Origin: Silvimonas terrae
Lineage (GTDB): Bacteria; Pseudomonadota; Gammaproteobacteria; Burkholderiales; Chitinibacteraceae
Length of the DNA stretch: 64,000 nucleotides
Direction of reading: 5' to 3'
Assembly (NCBI RefSeq): GCF_014202765.1
Contig: NZ_JACHHN010000006.1
Span: 1 to 64,000 of the forward strand
How positions within the stretch are numbered: position 1 is the stretch's first letter; each line of letters begins with the position of its first letter. Positions 57,010 to 64,000 of this stretch are shown here, in pieces. Position numbers and translations under genes: made by a program. The notes below the pieces were generated by a model. It was not told where the DNA came from and ran no database searches. It was given only the letters and a program-made list of their open reading frames with translations.

Positions 57010-57489
57010 TTACCCCAGGGCTTCGTTGTTCTTCAGAATCTTGCCGATCTCTGCCATGGCCTTCTTGCGGCCTTCGTTGTCGCCAATCTGGTCCGGGCGG
57101 TAGCGCATGACCAGGTTGCCATGCGGGTCAATCAGATACAGCCCGCCAGCGTGCAGCCCGGTGGCGTTATTGATGACCGCTACATCGTTATCCAGTGCCG
57201 GGCAAACCACGGTGGAACCCCGCTGGATACGGTGGCTTTCCTGACCCTGTGCCAGGCGCATTTGCCGGGTGGCAAACAACAAGGCCTTCTGATTGTCCGT
57301 ACACCCTTGCGGGTCGGCGGCCACCAGTCGCCAGTAACCATTGGCCGGTGTGGCGGCGGGCGCGGCAATCAGTTCGCCGTAGCTTTTGACCGCAGTGGGC
57401 CGCCAGAAATGAAAGAACGCCTGGGCGGCCAGAATGGGGGCAAGCGTGATACCAAACATCAACAGCAGGGTTTTTTGCCCGCGATTCAT
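57010..57489 (-). CDS. Membrane-anchored cytochrome oxidase assembly-associated protein
   Basis: 159-residue protein with one N-terminal helix (about 8-25) and a periplasmic thioredoxin-like domain related to the Sco family but without a CxxxC copper motif: only scattered Cys (DPQGC, VVCPAL). It occupies the usual position between SURF1 and ctaA in betaproteobacterial cox clusters. ATG at 57489 overlaps the SURF1 stop by 4 bp. Confidence 0.75.
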   Translation of the reverse strand: MNRGQKTLLLMFGITLAPILAAQAFFHFWRPTAVKSYGELIAAPAATPANGYWRLVAADPQGCTDNQKALLFATRQMRLAQGQESHRIQRGSTVVCPALDNDVAVINNATGLHAGGLYLIDPHGNLVMRYRPDQIGDNEGRKKAMAEIGKILKNNEALG

Positions 57490-58268
57490 GCGTCGTCTCC
57501 TTCGGGTGCGGTTGGTTTTTTTGTGGTGACAAGGGCTTCGGTCGTTGCCTGGGTTTGTGGCGCGCGCGTGCTGCGGCGAAAATGCCGCCACAAAAACAGC
57601 CCGGCAATGCTCATGCCCCACCAGGTCAGCATGTAGCCGATATGGCGGGACGGGTTGAAATCCGGGGTGGCGCTGTCGTGCTGCAGGCCGTCATTGGCCG
57701 CTGAACGCAAACGGCCATACCACAGCGGTTGGGGCAGATGAGACCACTCGGCAAAGCGCGCGGCGGTGATGTTCTGGAACAGCTTGCCTTGCGGCGGGGT
57801 ATGCGCCAGTTCAAAAAAGCGCGGCCAGTTCAGGACTTCGACCTGTGGGGTGGCGGGGATGGCGGCGCTCTCTACCGCGTTGGTGGCGCGCCAGCCCCGA
57901 TTGATCAGCACAATGCTGCCATCGGCCAGCCGGAACGGCGTGATGACCTCTACGCCCACTTCGCCGTTGTAATCGCGGTGATCCAGATACAGCGTCTGCG
58001 CTGACAGCCAGTAACCCTGGAGCGACACCCGCCGGAACAGCGGCGGTAGGTCGCTGTTACGCCAGGTGAGCGGCGGCAGCGCAATACTGGCCGCATAGTG
58101 ATCGGCCAGTCGTTGCTTGTACACGGCGCGCGCGGCCTGCCACAGCCCCAGCGCCACCGTCAGCAGCACCAGCGCGGCCAGCCCCACCAGCGCACCCCGC
58201 CGCTGACGTGCTTGCGGCAGCTTGATGACAGTTGTGCTACCGTTTCCGGTATCAGGAGGAGACGCCAT
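57486..58268 (-). CDS. SURF1 family cytochrome oxidase biogenesis protein
   Basis: 260-residue protein with an N-terminal helix (ALGLWQ signature after it), a periplasmic domain (QGYWLSAQTLYLDHRDYNG, VLINRGWRATN) and a C-terminal helix (RHIGYMLTWWGMSIAGLFLWR). It helps insert heme a into subunit I. I use the ATG at 58268-58266, which overlaps the divergent DUF2909 ATG; no good ribosome site is visible and the true start could be at a GTG further on. Confidence 0.85.
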   Translation of the reverse strand: MASPPDTGNGSTTVIKLPQARQRRGALVGLAALVLLTVALGLWQAARAVYKQRLADHYAASIALPPLTWRNSDLPPLFRRVSLQGYWLSAQTLYLDHRDYNGEVGVEVITPFRLADGSIVLINRGWRATNAVESAAIPATPQVEVLNWPRFFELAHTPPQGKLFQNITAARFAEWSHLPQPLWYGRLRSAANDGLQHDSATPDFNPSRHIGYMLTWWGMSIAGLFLWRHFRRSTRAPQTQATTEALVTTKKPTAPEGDDA

Positions 58269-58470
58269 GAGAGTTGTCATCGTACTGTTTTTGCTAATCA
58301 TTCTGTTTGCACTGGGCCGCGCGCTGTTCCAGCTGGTGCGTGGGCCATCCCGCTCTGAAAAACTGGCCCGTTCACTCACGCTGCGTATTGCGGTTTCCGT
58401 TGCGCTGTTCATCCTGTTGCTGCTGGCCTGGTACTTTGGCCTGCTGCAACCCCATGGGCCGACGCCCTGA
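58267..58470 (+). CDS. Twin transmembrane protein (DUF2909)
   Basis: 67-residue protein with two hydrophobic helices (about 1-20 and 40-60) separated by RGPSRSEKLARSLTLR, the DUF2909 pattern. It is encoded against the direction of the cox cluster. Excellent ribosome site AGGAGGAG before the ATG. Function is unknown but the family accompanies cytochrome oxidase genes. Confidence 0.85.
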   Translation: MRVVIVLFLLIILFALGRALFQLVRGPSRSEKLARSLTLRIAVSVALFILLLLAWYFGLLQPHGPTP

Positions 58471-58500
58471 AACGGTGATTGCCAATCGCCAGGGCCTAGC

Positions 58501-58526
58501 GGGGAAAGGCATTGCTGCCTTTCCCC
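58501..58526. other. Perfect hairpin after DUF2909
   Basis: GGGGAAAGGCA/TGCCTTTCCCC, 11-bp perfect stem with a TTGC loop and no T run; perhaps an mRNA-stabilising 3' end of the DUF2909 transcript. Confidence 0.6.
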
Positions 58527-58636
58527 TCGCCCTTGCCGATGCGCCCCTGCAACCTCCCGCCCTCGACAACCGCCAGCGCCTGCCAAAAACCTGCAACGGT
58601 TTTACCAGGCGCTACTTTTCTCGCCTACCACTGCAT

Positions 58637-58678
58637 CGTCATTCCGGTCCTCGGCGGCCCCCTTGAGCCGGAATCCAG
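58637..58678 (+). repeat. Short palindromic repeat, CGTCATTCC family (long loop)
   Basis: CGTCATTCCGG ... CCGGAATCCAG with a longer loop than other copies. Confidence 0.75.
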
Positions 58679-58680
58679 CG

Positions 58681-59231
58681 CCGTAGCCCGGATGAAGCGC
58701 AGCGAGAATCCGAGGTAACTACCCCGGCCCATGTCGCCACCCCGGATTTCCGGCCTGACGGCCTCCATCCGGGCTACGGTTTGTAGATTGGTCATCACTG
58801 CCTCACAGGCAGTCCACAAACAGCGCCGTAGCCCGGATGAAGCCCAGCGAGAATCCGGGGTAATTACCCTGGCCCATATCGCCACCCCGGATTCCCGGCC
58901 TGACGGCCTCCATCCGGGCTACGGTTTGTTGATTGGTCATCACTGCCTCACAGGCAGTCCACAAACAGCGCCGTAGCCCGGATGAAGCGCAGCGAGAATC
59001 CGGGGTGACTACCCTGGACAGTATCGCCACCCCGGATTCCCGGCCTGACGGCCTCCATCCGGGCTACGGTTTGTAGATTGGTCATCACTGCCTCACAGGC
59101 AGTCCACAAACAGCGCCGTAGCCCGGATGAAGCGCAGCGAGAATCCGGGGTAATTACCCTGGCCCATATCGCCACCCCGGATTCCCGGCCTGATGGCCTC
59201 CATCCGGGCTACGGGATTGGTCATTGCTGTC
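58681..59231. repeat. 145-bp tandem array with GTAGCCCGGATG palindromes
   Basis: Units start at 58681, 58826, 58971 and 59116 (exact 145-bp spacing); the last is shortened by about 6 bp and runs into the ctaE stop codon. Each unit has a palindrome with arms GTAGCCCGGATG and CATCCGGGCTAC, and a segment that matches the last codons and stop of ctaE on the minus strand. No gene is supported in 58471-59231. Confidence 0.95.
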
Positions 59232-60098
59232 TCACAGGCAGTACACAAAGACGAACAGTCCCAGCCAGACCACGTCCACAAAGTGCCAGTACCAGGCCGC
59301 GGCTTCGAAGCCAAAATGATGTTCCGGCGTGAAGTGGCCCTTGAGCACGCGGCCCAGCATGACCGAGAGCATGATCGCCCCCACCAGCACGTGCATGCCG
59401 TGAAAACCGGTCAACATGAAGAAGGTCATGCCGTATGCGCCGGAGGCCAGCGTCAGGTGCATTTGCGTATAAGCGTGGTGGTATTCAAAGGCTTGCAGCA
59501 CCAGGAACACCGCGCCCAGTGCCACAGTCAGCGCCAGACCCAATGCCATTTGCGTTCGGTTGTTCTTCACAAAGCCCCAGTGCGCCCAGGTCACGGTAAT
59601 GCCGGAAGTCAGCAGCAATGCCGTGTTGATGGCGGGAATCCCAAAGGCTTCCATCGGCGTGTAGGGCGCAATTTTCGGCCCGCTCACACCCGGCCAGGTG
59701 GCTTTGAAGGCCGGCCAGAGCTGCTCATGCGTGTCCGAGAACCAGCCTAGCTCCGGCACAGAGATGGTGCGGGTGTAGAACAGTGCGCCAAAGAACGCGG
59801 CGAAAAACATGACTTCTGAAAAAATGAACCAGCTCATGCCCCAGCGGAAAGAATGATCCACTTGCTGGCCGTAATCGCCGTGTTGCGATTCGGTGATCAC
59901 ATCGCGGAACCAGCCAATCAGCATGTGGATCAGGATCAAAAACCCCGCCAGCAGCAGCCACTTGCCCAACTGCATGTCGTTGATCCAGAGCGCGGTGCCA
60001 CAGGTCATGCAGAACAGCGCAATCGACCCGGTAATCGGCCAGCGCGAAGGTTCTGGCACGTAGTAGTGCGCGTCGTGAATGCCGTTTTCTACGTTCAT
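59232..60098 (-). CDS. ctaE: Cytochrome c oxidase subunit III
   Basis: 288-residue membrane subunit with seven helices (WGMSWFIFSEVMFFAAFFGALFY, TGFHGMHVLVGAIML, EAAAWYWHFVDVVWLGLFVFVYCL). It supports the proton-pumping core. Length is typical. The 3' end is duplicated in the tandem array that follows. Confidence 0.96.
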   Translation of the reverse strand: MNVENGIHDAHYYVPEPSRWPITGSIALFCMTCGTALWINDMQLGKWLLLAGFLILIHMLIGWFRDVITESQHGDYGQQVDHSFRWGMSWFIFSEVMFFAAFFGALFYTRTISVPELGWFSDTHEQLWPAFKATWPGVSGPKIAPYTPMEAFGIPAINTALLLTSGITVTWAHWGFVKNNRTQMALGLALTVALGAVFLVLQAFEYHHAYTQMHLTLASGAYGMTFFMLTGFHGMHVLVGAIMLSVMLGRVLKGHFTPEHHFGFEAAAWYWHFVDVVWLGLFVFVYCL

Positions 60099-60165
60099 GC
60101 TTCTCTCCAGTCGGCCACCGTGTGGCCCGCAGGTCGTTGGCGGTGGGTCCGCCCTTATCGTCGGT

Positions 60166-60342
60166 TCAGTGTTCCGCCACCAGCAAACGCACCAGTCCGA
60201 ACACCAACAGCGCCAGAATCAGCGCCAGCACTATTGCGGTAATGACAATCTGTTGCGGTTTGACCTTTTGCGATGACTCCGCACCCTTGCGGCCCCGTAC
60301 GCCAAAAAATGCCGCCAGGACGGTCTTGATGGCATCGATCAT
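60166..60342 (-). CDS. DUF2970 small membrane protein
   Basis: 58-residue protein: amphipathic/charged start (MIDAIKTVLAAFFGVRGRK) and one C-terminal helix. Its position between ctaG and ctaE, size and VLAAFFGVR motif match DUF2970. AGGAG seven bases before the ATG; overlaps ctaG by 4 bp. Confidence 0.85.
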   Translation of the reverse strand: MIDAIKTVLAAFFGVRGRKGAESSQKVKPQQIVITAIVLALILALLVFGLVRLLVAEH

Positions 60343-60872
60343 GGGCCACTCCTGGTGTCGGTGGCGTTGAACAGCGTGTACGAAAGCGTGATCGGGCCCA
60401 GGTCTTGCGGCAGGTCTTGCTTGAGTACCATCACCACCGTGGCATCGCGCACCTCGTGCGGGGCCAGGGCGATCTCGTTAAAACAAAAGCACTGCAGTTT
60501 TTCCACAAAGCGCACGGCGTTGGACGGTGCATAACTGGGGATGGCCCGCAGTTGCAGCGTGCGGTCGGTCGGGTTGGCAAGGCGAAACCGCGCCTTGACC
60601 AGTTGCCCGGCCTTGCCGCTGACCGTGTGATCCAGCGCCGTTAATGTGCCGGCCACGCCGGGCGCGGTATTGGCATCCAGATCGACCCGTTGCGACCACG
60701 CCGGCACGGCGTCACTTTCGTTGACCACGCGGTCTTGCTGAATGCCGACCGCGCGGCAGAACACGTCGTACATGGGCACCATGGCAAAGCAAAAGCCAAA
60801 CATCACCAGCACCGCCAGCAGGAGTTTGCGGGCGGTGGTGCGGTTCTGGTGATGGATAACGCTGCTGTTCAC
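60339..60872 (-). CDS. ctaG: Cytochrome c oxidase assembly protein CtaG/Cox11
   Basis: 177-residue copper chaperone delivering copper to the CuB site of subunit I. One N-terminal helix (about 16-35) ending YDVFCRAVG, and the copper-binding CFCFNE motif near residue 129. Standard for the family. Confidence 0.95.
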   Translation of the reverse strand: MNSSVIHHQNRTTARKLLLAVLVMFGFCFAMVPMYDVFCRAVGIQQDRVVNESDAVPAWSQRVDLDANTAPGVAGTLTALDHTVSGKAGQLVKARFRLANPTDRTLQLRAIPSYAPSNAVRFVEKLQCFCFNEIALAPHEVRDATVVMVLKQDLPQDLGPITLSYTLFNATDTRSGP

Positions 60873-60921
60873 GGTGTTTCCCTGTTCACTTTTCGCCCAC
60901 AGGGGCGCATTGCCACTACCT

Positions 60922-60949
60922 CGTCATTCCCGCGGAGGCGGGAATCCAG
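60922..60949 (+). repeat. Short palindromic repeat, CGTCATTCC family
   Basis: CGTCATTCCCGC...GCGGGAATCCAG. It starts the repeat cluster filling 60873-61341 between ctaG and the small assembly protein gene. Confidence 0.85.
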
Positions 60950-61003
60950 TCCGGCCACCGCAGGTGGCCCTTGTTCGCCGAAGCCGTAACACTTTGAACA
61001 TGT

Positions 61004-61246
61004 GTTAGCGCCTTGCGGCGCGATTGTTTACCTACCCGGGGTGCCGGGCCCACGTTACTTTTCTTTGCTTCGCCAAAGAAAAGTAACCAAAAGAAAGGCG
61101 ACCCTGCGACAACGCCCTGCGGGTTCCCTGCGCTTCTCGCAAAGTCCGGCTGGCTGCGGGAACTCGCTTCGCTCAAACACCCCTCCGCCGAAACCCCGGA
61201 CTTCGCTGCGATGCTCGGCGCTGCCGGAGGGGGGCAGGTCAAAAGC
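61004..61246 (+). repeat. Structured long repeat, copy F
   Basis: Full-length copy, antisense to the surrounding cox genes. CCCGG-GGTG-CCGGG (61035-61048), GTTACTTTTCTTTG/CAAAGAAAAGTAAC, CCC-TGC-GGG, AAGTCCGG (61142-61149) with CCGGACTT (61196-61203), GCTTCGC hairpin, end CGGAGGGGGG. The tail CAAAAGCC is shorter than elsewhere. Confidence 0.85.
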
Positions 61247-61269
61247 CAAATCGTCTGCATGCGGGTTTT

Positions 61270-61297
61270 GTAGGGTGGATTCGCGACAATTCACCAC
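61270..61297 (+). repeat. Shortened GTAGGGTGGATT repeat
   Basis: GTAGGGTGGATTCGCGACAA; the central GGAGCGATAG of the other copies is missing, and it lies 3' rather than 5' of the long repeat. Confidence 0.7.
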
Positions 61298-61341
61298 CAC
61301 CCCCCAAAAAGGCGCGCAGCTATCTGCACACCTCACCCGCC

Positions 61342-61470
61342 TCAATTCCCGAACAGCCAGTGCCGCGCCATGATCCCCACAAAGAATACCAGCGCCACGC
61401 TGGCCAGGATCAAGGCGGTGCGCAGGTTGCGGCGGCGTTCGGGCCGATCATCACGCATCAGGTTCTCCAT
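61342..61470 (-). CDS. Cytochrome oxidase small assembly protein
   Basis: 42-residue protein: charged start (MENLMRDDRPERRRNLR) and one helix to the end (ALVFFVGIMARHWLFGN). GGAG precedes the ATG. It begins 1 bp after the ctaD stop. Size, topology and place between ctaD and ctaG match the small assembly protein annotated in betaproteobacterial cox clusters. Confidence 0.8.
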   Translation of the reverse strand: MENLMRDDRPERRRNLRTALILASVALVFFVGIMARHWLFGN

Positions 61471-61471
61471 C

Positions 61472-63133
61472 TCAGTGCTCCAGCCCTTGGGCGATCAAAC
61501 CACGGCGCACCAGGGCTTCGTCCGGTGGGGTTTCCCAGGTGTGGTGCGGCGCGGGGGAGTCGACTTCCCATTCCAGCGTGTGTGCGCCATCCCACGGTTT
61601 GGCCGGGGCTTTGCCGACGCCGCCACGGATGGTGTGGATCACGTTGTAGAGGAAGAAAATCTGCGCAAAGCCAAACAGGAAGGCACCGACCGAGGCAATC
61701 TCGTTAAAGAAGGTGAATTGCAGTGCGTAATCCGGAATGCGCCGTGGCATGCCGGCCAGCCCCAGGAAGTGCATCGGAAAGAAGGTGATGTTGAAAGAAA
61801 TCATCGACCACCAGAAATGGATCTTGCCCATCCGCTCGTTGTACATATAGCCAGACCACTTGGGCAGCCAGTAGTAAGTGGCGCCAAACAGGCTGAACAG
61901 CGCGCCGGCCACCAGCACATAGTGAAAGTGCGCCACCACGTAGTAGGTGCCATGCAGGGCGATATCGACGGGTGCCAAAGACAGTACGAGGCCAGAGAAC
62001 CCGCCAATGGTGAACAGACACAAGAAACCGATGGCAAACAGCATGGGCGTTTCAAAGCTCATGGCGCCTTGCCACATGGTGGCAATCCAGTTGAACACTT
62101 TCACGCCGGTCGGCACTGCAATCAGCATGGTCATGAACATGTAAAAGAGTTGCGCCGTGGCCGGAAAGCCCACGGCAAACATGTGATGGCCCCACACCAT
62201 GAAAGAGAGGATGGCAATGGCACACACCGCGTAGACCATCGACACATAGCCAAACAGCGGTTTGCGGCTGAACGTCGGCAAAATCTGGCTGACCACGCCA
62301 AATGCCGGCAGCGCCATGATGTAGACCTCCGGGTGGCCGAAGAACCAGAATACGTGCTGGAACAGGATCGGGTCACCGCCGCCGGCGGCGTTGAAGAAGT
62401 GCGTGCCAAAGTGGCGATCGGTCAGCAGCATGGTCACCGCGCCGGCCAGTACCGGGGCGACGGCGATCAGCAAGTAGGCCGTTACCAGGCTGGTCCAGGC
62501 AAACAGCGGCATTTTCAGAAGCGTCATGCCGGGTGCGCGCATGTTCAGCACGGTGGTCACGATGTTGATTGAGCCCATGATGGAAGACAGACCCATCAAG
62601 TGAATGGCGAAAATCCCGAAATCCATGCCCGGTCCAAGCTGGACCGACAGCGGTGGGTAGAACGTCCAGCCTGCGCCCGGGCCACCGCCGGGCATAAACA
62701 GGCTAATGATCAGCAACAGCGCGGCCGGCGGCAGCAGCCAGAAGCTCCAGTTGTTCATGCGCGCAAAGGCCATATCCGGCGCGCCAATCATGAGCGGTAG
62801 CTGCCAGTTCATCAGTCCGGTAAAGGCCGGCATGATCGCGCCAAACACCATGATCACGCCGTGCAGCGTGGTCAGTTGGTTGAAGAACTCTGGTTGCCAG
62901 AATTGCAGGCCAGGCTGGAAGAGTTCTGCGCGAATGCACAGGGCAAAGGTGCCGCCCAAGAGGAACATGCTGAAGGCAAACCACAAATACATGGTGCCGA
63001 TGTCTTTGTGGTTGGTGGCGTATACCCAGCGCCGCCAGCCAGAGTGCGCGGCGCCGTGGTGGCCGTCGCCGTGGCCCGCGTGTACGTCATGATCCGCGTC
63101 GTGCGGGTGCAGTGTTTCGGTGGCAGTGGTCAT
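61472..63133 (-). CDS. ctaD: Cytochrome c oxidase subunit I
   Basis: 553-residue catalytic subunit with 12 helices, binding heme a, heme a3 and CuB. The CuB/Tyr motif HPEVY, the HHMFAVG copper His pair, and the HFHYVL heme ligands are intact. A His-rich N-terminal tail (HDADHDVHAGHGDGHHGAAH) precedes the first helix. ATG at 63133; upstream frame is not COX1. Confidence 0.97.
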   Translation of the reverse strand: MTTATETLHPHDADHDVHAGHGDGHHGAAHSGWRRWVYATNHKDIGTMYLWFAFSMFLLGGTFALCIRAELFQPGLQFWQPEFFNQLTTLHGVIMVFGAIMPAFTGLMNWQLPLMIGAPDMAFARMNNWSFWLLPPAALLLIISLFMPGGGPGAGWTFYPPLSVQLGPGMDFGIFAIHLMGLSSIMGSINIVTTVLNMRAPGMTLLKMPLFAWTSLVTAYLLIAVAPVLAGAVTMLLTDRHFGTHFFNAAGGGDPILFQHVFWFFGHPEVYIMALPAFGVVSQILPTFSRKPLFGYVSMVYAVCAIAILSFMVWGHHMFAVGFPATAQLFYMFMTMLIAVPTGVKVFNWIATMWQGAMSFETPMLFAIGFLCLFTIGGFSGLVLSLAPVDIALHGTYYVVAHFHYVLVAGALFSLFGATYYWLPKWSGYMYNERMGKIHFWWSMISFNITFFPMHFLGLAGMPRRIPDYALQFTFFNEIASVGAFLFGFAQIFFLYNVIHTIRGGVGKAPAKPWDGAHTLEWEVDSPAPHHTWETPPDEALVRRGLIAQGLEH

Positions 63134-63155
63134 GGTGAGTTCCCTGATATGCCGT

Positions 63156-64000
63156 TTACTTGCGGGCCGCTTTGACTTCAGCCGGCAAGACAAAGTCGCC
63201 GTCATGATTGCCAAAGCTGTTGCGTTCGTAGCTGATGACCGCCGCGATCTCGGTGTCGGACAAACCCGCCCACGAAGGCATCGCGTTCTTGCCAGTCAGC
63301 ACAATATGGATGTGACCTTCTTTGGGACCGGTGGCGATCTTGCTGCCTGCCAGCGCCGGGAATGGCCCGCCACCCTTGCCGTCAATCTTGTGGCACGCGG
63401 CGCAGTTGGCTTCAAACACCGTTTTGCCGCGGGCAATCAACTCATCCTTGGTCCACTTCTTGTTCGGGTCGTCCTGTGCGGCTTTGGCTTTCTTCTGCTG
63501 CTCGGCCACCCAGGTTTTGAAGTCGGCGTCTGAGACCACCTTCACCACGATCGGCATATAGCCATGATCGCGCCCGCACAGCTCCGTGCACTGGCCGCGA
63601 TAGGTTCCGACATGATCAGCGGTAAACCAGGTGTCCCGGATGAACCCGGGAATGGCATCTTGCTTGACGCCCAGCGCCGGCACGTACCAGCTGTGGATCA
63701 CGTCGTTGGCGGTTGTCATCACGCGCACGCGCTTGCCCACCGGCACCACCACGGGTTCGTCCACTTCCAGCAGGTATTGCGGGTTTTTGGCCACGTCACC
63801 CTTGTAGTTCTCGATCTGCAGGCGTGGCGTGGCCAGGTGGCTGCGGTAGCCAAAGCCGTAATCCAGATACTCGTAACCCCATTGCCACTGGTAACCGGTG
63901 GCCTTGATGGTGACGTCCGGATCGCGGGTGTCTTTCTGATCGAGTACAAGGCGCGCTGCGGGCCAGGCCATGACGGCCAGGATGAGCGCGGGGATGATGG
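63156..64000 (-). CDS. ctaC: Cytochrome c oxidase subunit II with cytochrome c domain (5' end outside window)
   Basis: C-terminal 281 residues are visible; the frame is open to the window edge. CuA domain with WYVPALGVKQDAIPGF and the ligands of CTELCGRDHGYMP, then a fused cytochrome c domain with CAACH and a candidate Met ligand in KNAMPSW. This makes the enzyme caa3-type. The N-terminal signal and first helix lie beyond 64000. Confidence 0.95.
   Translation of the reverse strand, partial: IIPALILAVMAWPAARLVLDQKDTRDPDVTIKATGYQWQWGYEYLDYGFGYRSHLATPRLQIENYKGDVAKNPQYLLEVDEPVVVPVGKRVRVMTTANDVIHSWYVPALGVKQDAIPGFIRDTWFTADHVGTYRGQCTELCGRDHGYMPIVVKVVSDADFKTWVAEQQKKAKAAQDDPNKKWTKDELIARGKTVFEANCAACHKIDGKGGGPFPALAGSKIATGPKEGHIHIVLTGKNAMPSWAGLSDTEIAAVISYERNSFGNHDGDFVLPAEVKAARK

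Noticed and set aside
58681-59231. CRISPR array
   Set aside because: Units of 145 bp are near-identical throughout with no unique spacers; this is an ordinary tandem duplication.

Overview
The window is chromosomal DNA of a GC-rich betaproteobacterium, most likely a member of Neisseriales (Chitinibacteraceae or Chromobacteriaceae type). This rests on the gene content: a complete division and cell wall (dcw) cluster ending ftsQ-ftsA-ftsZ-lpxC, a betaproteobacterial caa3-type cytochrome oxidase cluster with its small DUF2970 and DUF2909 genes, a glnK-amtB pair, and secreted enzymes aimed at chitin and beta-glucan. No tRNA, rRNA, phage, insertion sequence or CRISPR array was seen. The genus is inference.

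Layout. 1-998 is a gene-free repeat region with two convergent copies of a long repeat and two hexanucleotide tracts. 999-5327 carries ubiK, glnK-amtB behind a sigma-54/NtrC-type promoter, and an unusual Nramp-family transporter with a small upstream ORF and a leader of about 500 nt. 6081-10805 (minus strand) is a pyrimidine (deoxy)nucleoside uptake and catabolism operon: nupX-like, deoC, deoA, cdd, udp. 10999-11190 holds two heptanucleotide tandem arrays that run up to the msrP stop codon. 12253-12432 is a 59-residue membrane protein gene. 12651-30985 is the dcw cluster mraZ-rsmH-ftsL-ftsI-murE-murF-mraY-murD-ftsW-murG-murC-ddlB-ftsQ-ftsA-ftsZ-lpxC, with MraZ boxes in front and mostly overlapping genes.

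30992-45648 mixes small and accessory genes with central carbon genes on the minus strand: glpD-tpiA-fbp-fba, which takes glycerol-3-phosphate to fructose-6-phosphate, and a separate glpK. It also holds a Suv3-like RNA helicase, a Cys-rich/hydrolase fusion and several small families. 45725-50427 looks like a set for attacking fungal cell walls: a Tat-exported phospholipase C with a C-terminal chitin-binding module, and two paralogous GH128-type glucanase lipoproteins, one behind a perfect LacI-type palindrome. 50633-54860 has a PH-domain protein, a JmjC-like protein, a DUF1993 protein and an MFS exporter whose promoter spacer is a 24-bp palindrome. 55035-64000 is the cytochrome c oxidase biogenesis and structural cluster on the minus strand: ctaC (partial), ctaD, small assembly protein, ctaG, DUF2970, ctaE, SURF1, an anchored thioredoxin-like protein, ctaA and ctaB, with a divergent DUF2909 gene.

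The most unusual signal is the repeat family of about 260 bp (copies at about 1, 615-825 on the minus strand, 32749, 37983, 53267 and 61004). Its copies differ in primary sequence but keep base pairing: at least four stems show compensatory changes while loops such as GGTG are invariant, and the reading frame is not kept. This suggests selection on RNA or DNA structure. Three families of short palindromes cluster with it. A second unusual structure is a 145-bp tandem array (58681-59231) in which every unit carries a degenerate copy of the last codons of ctaE.
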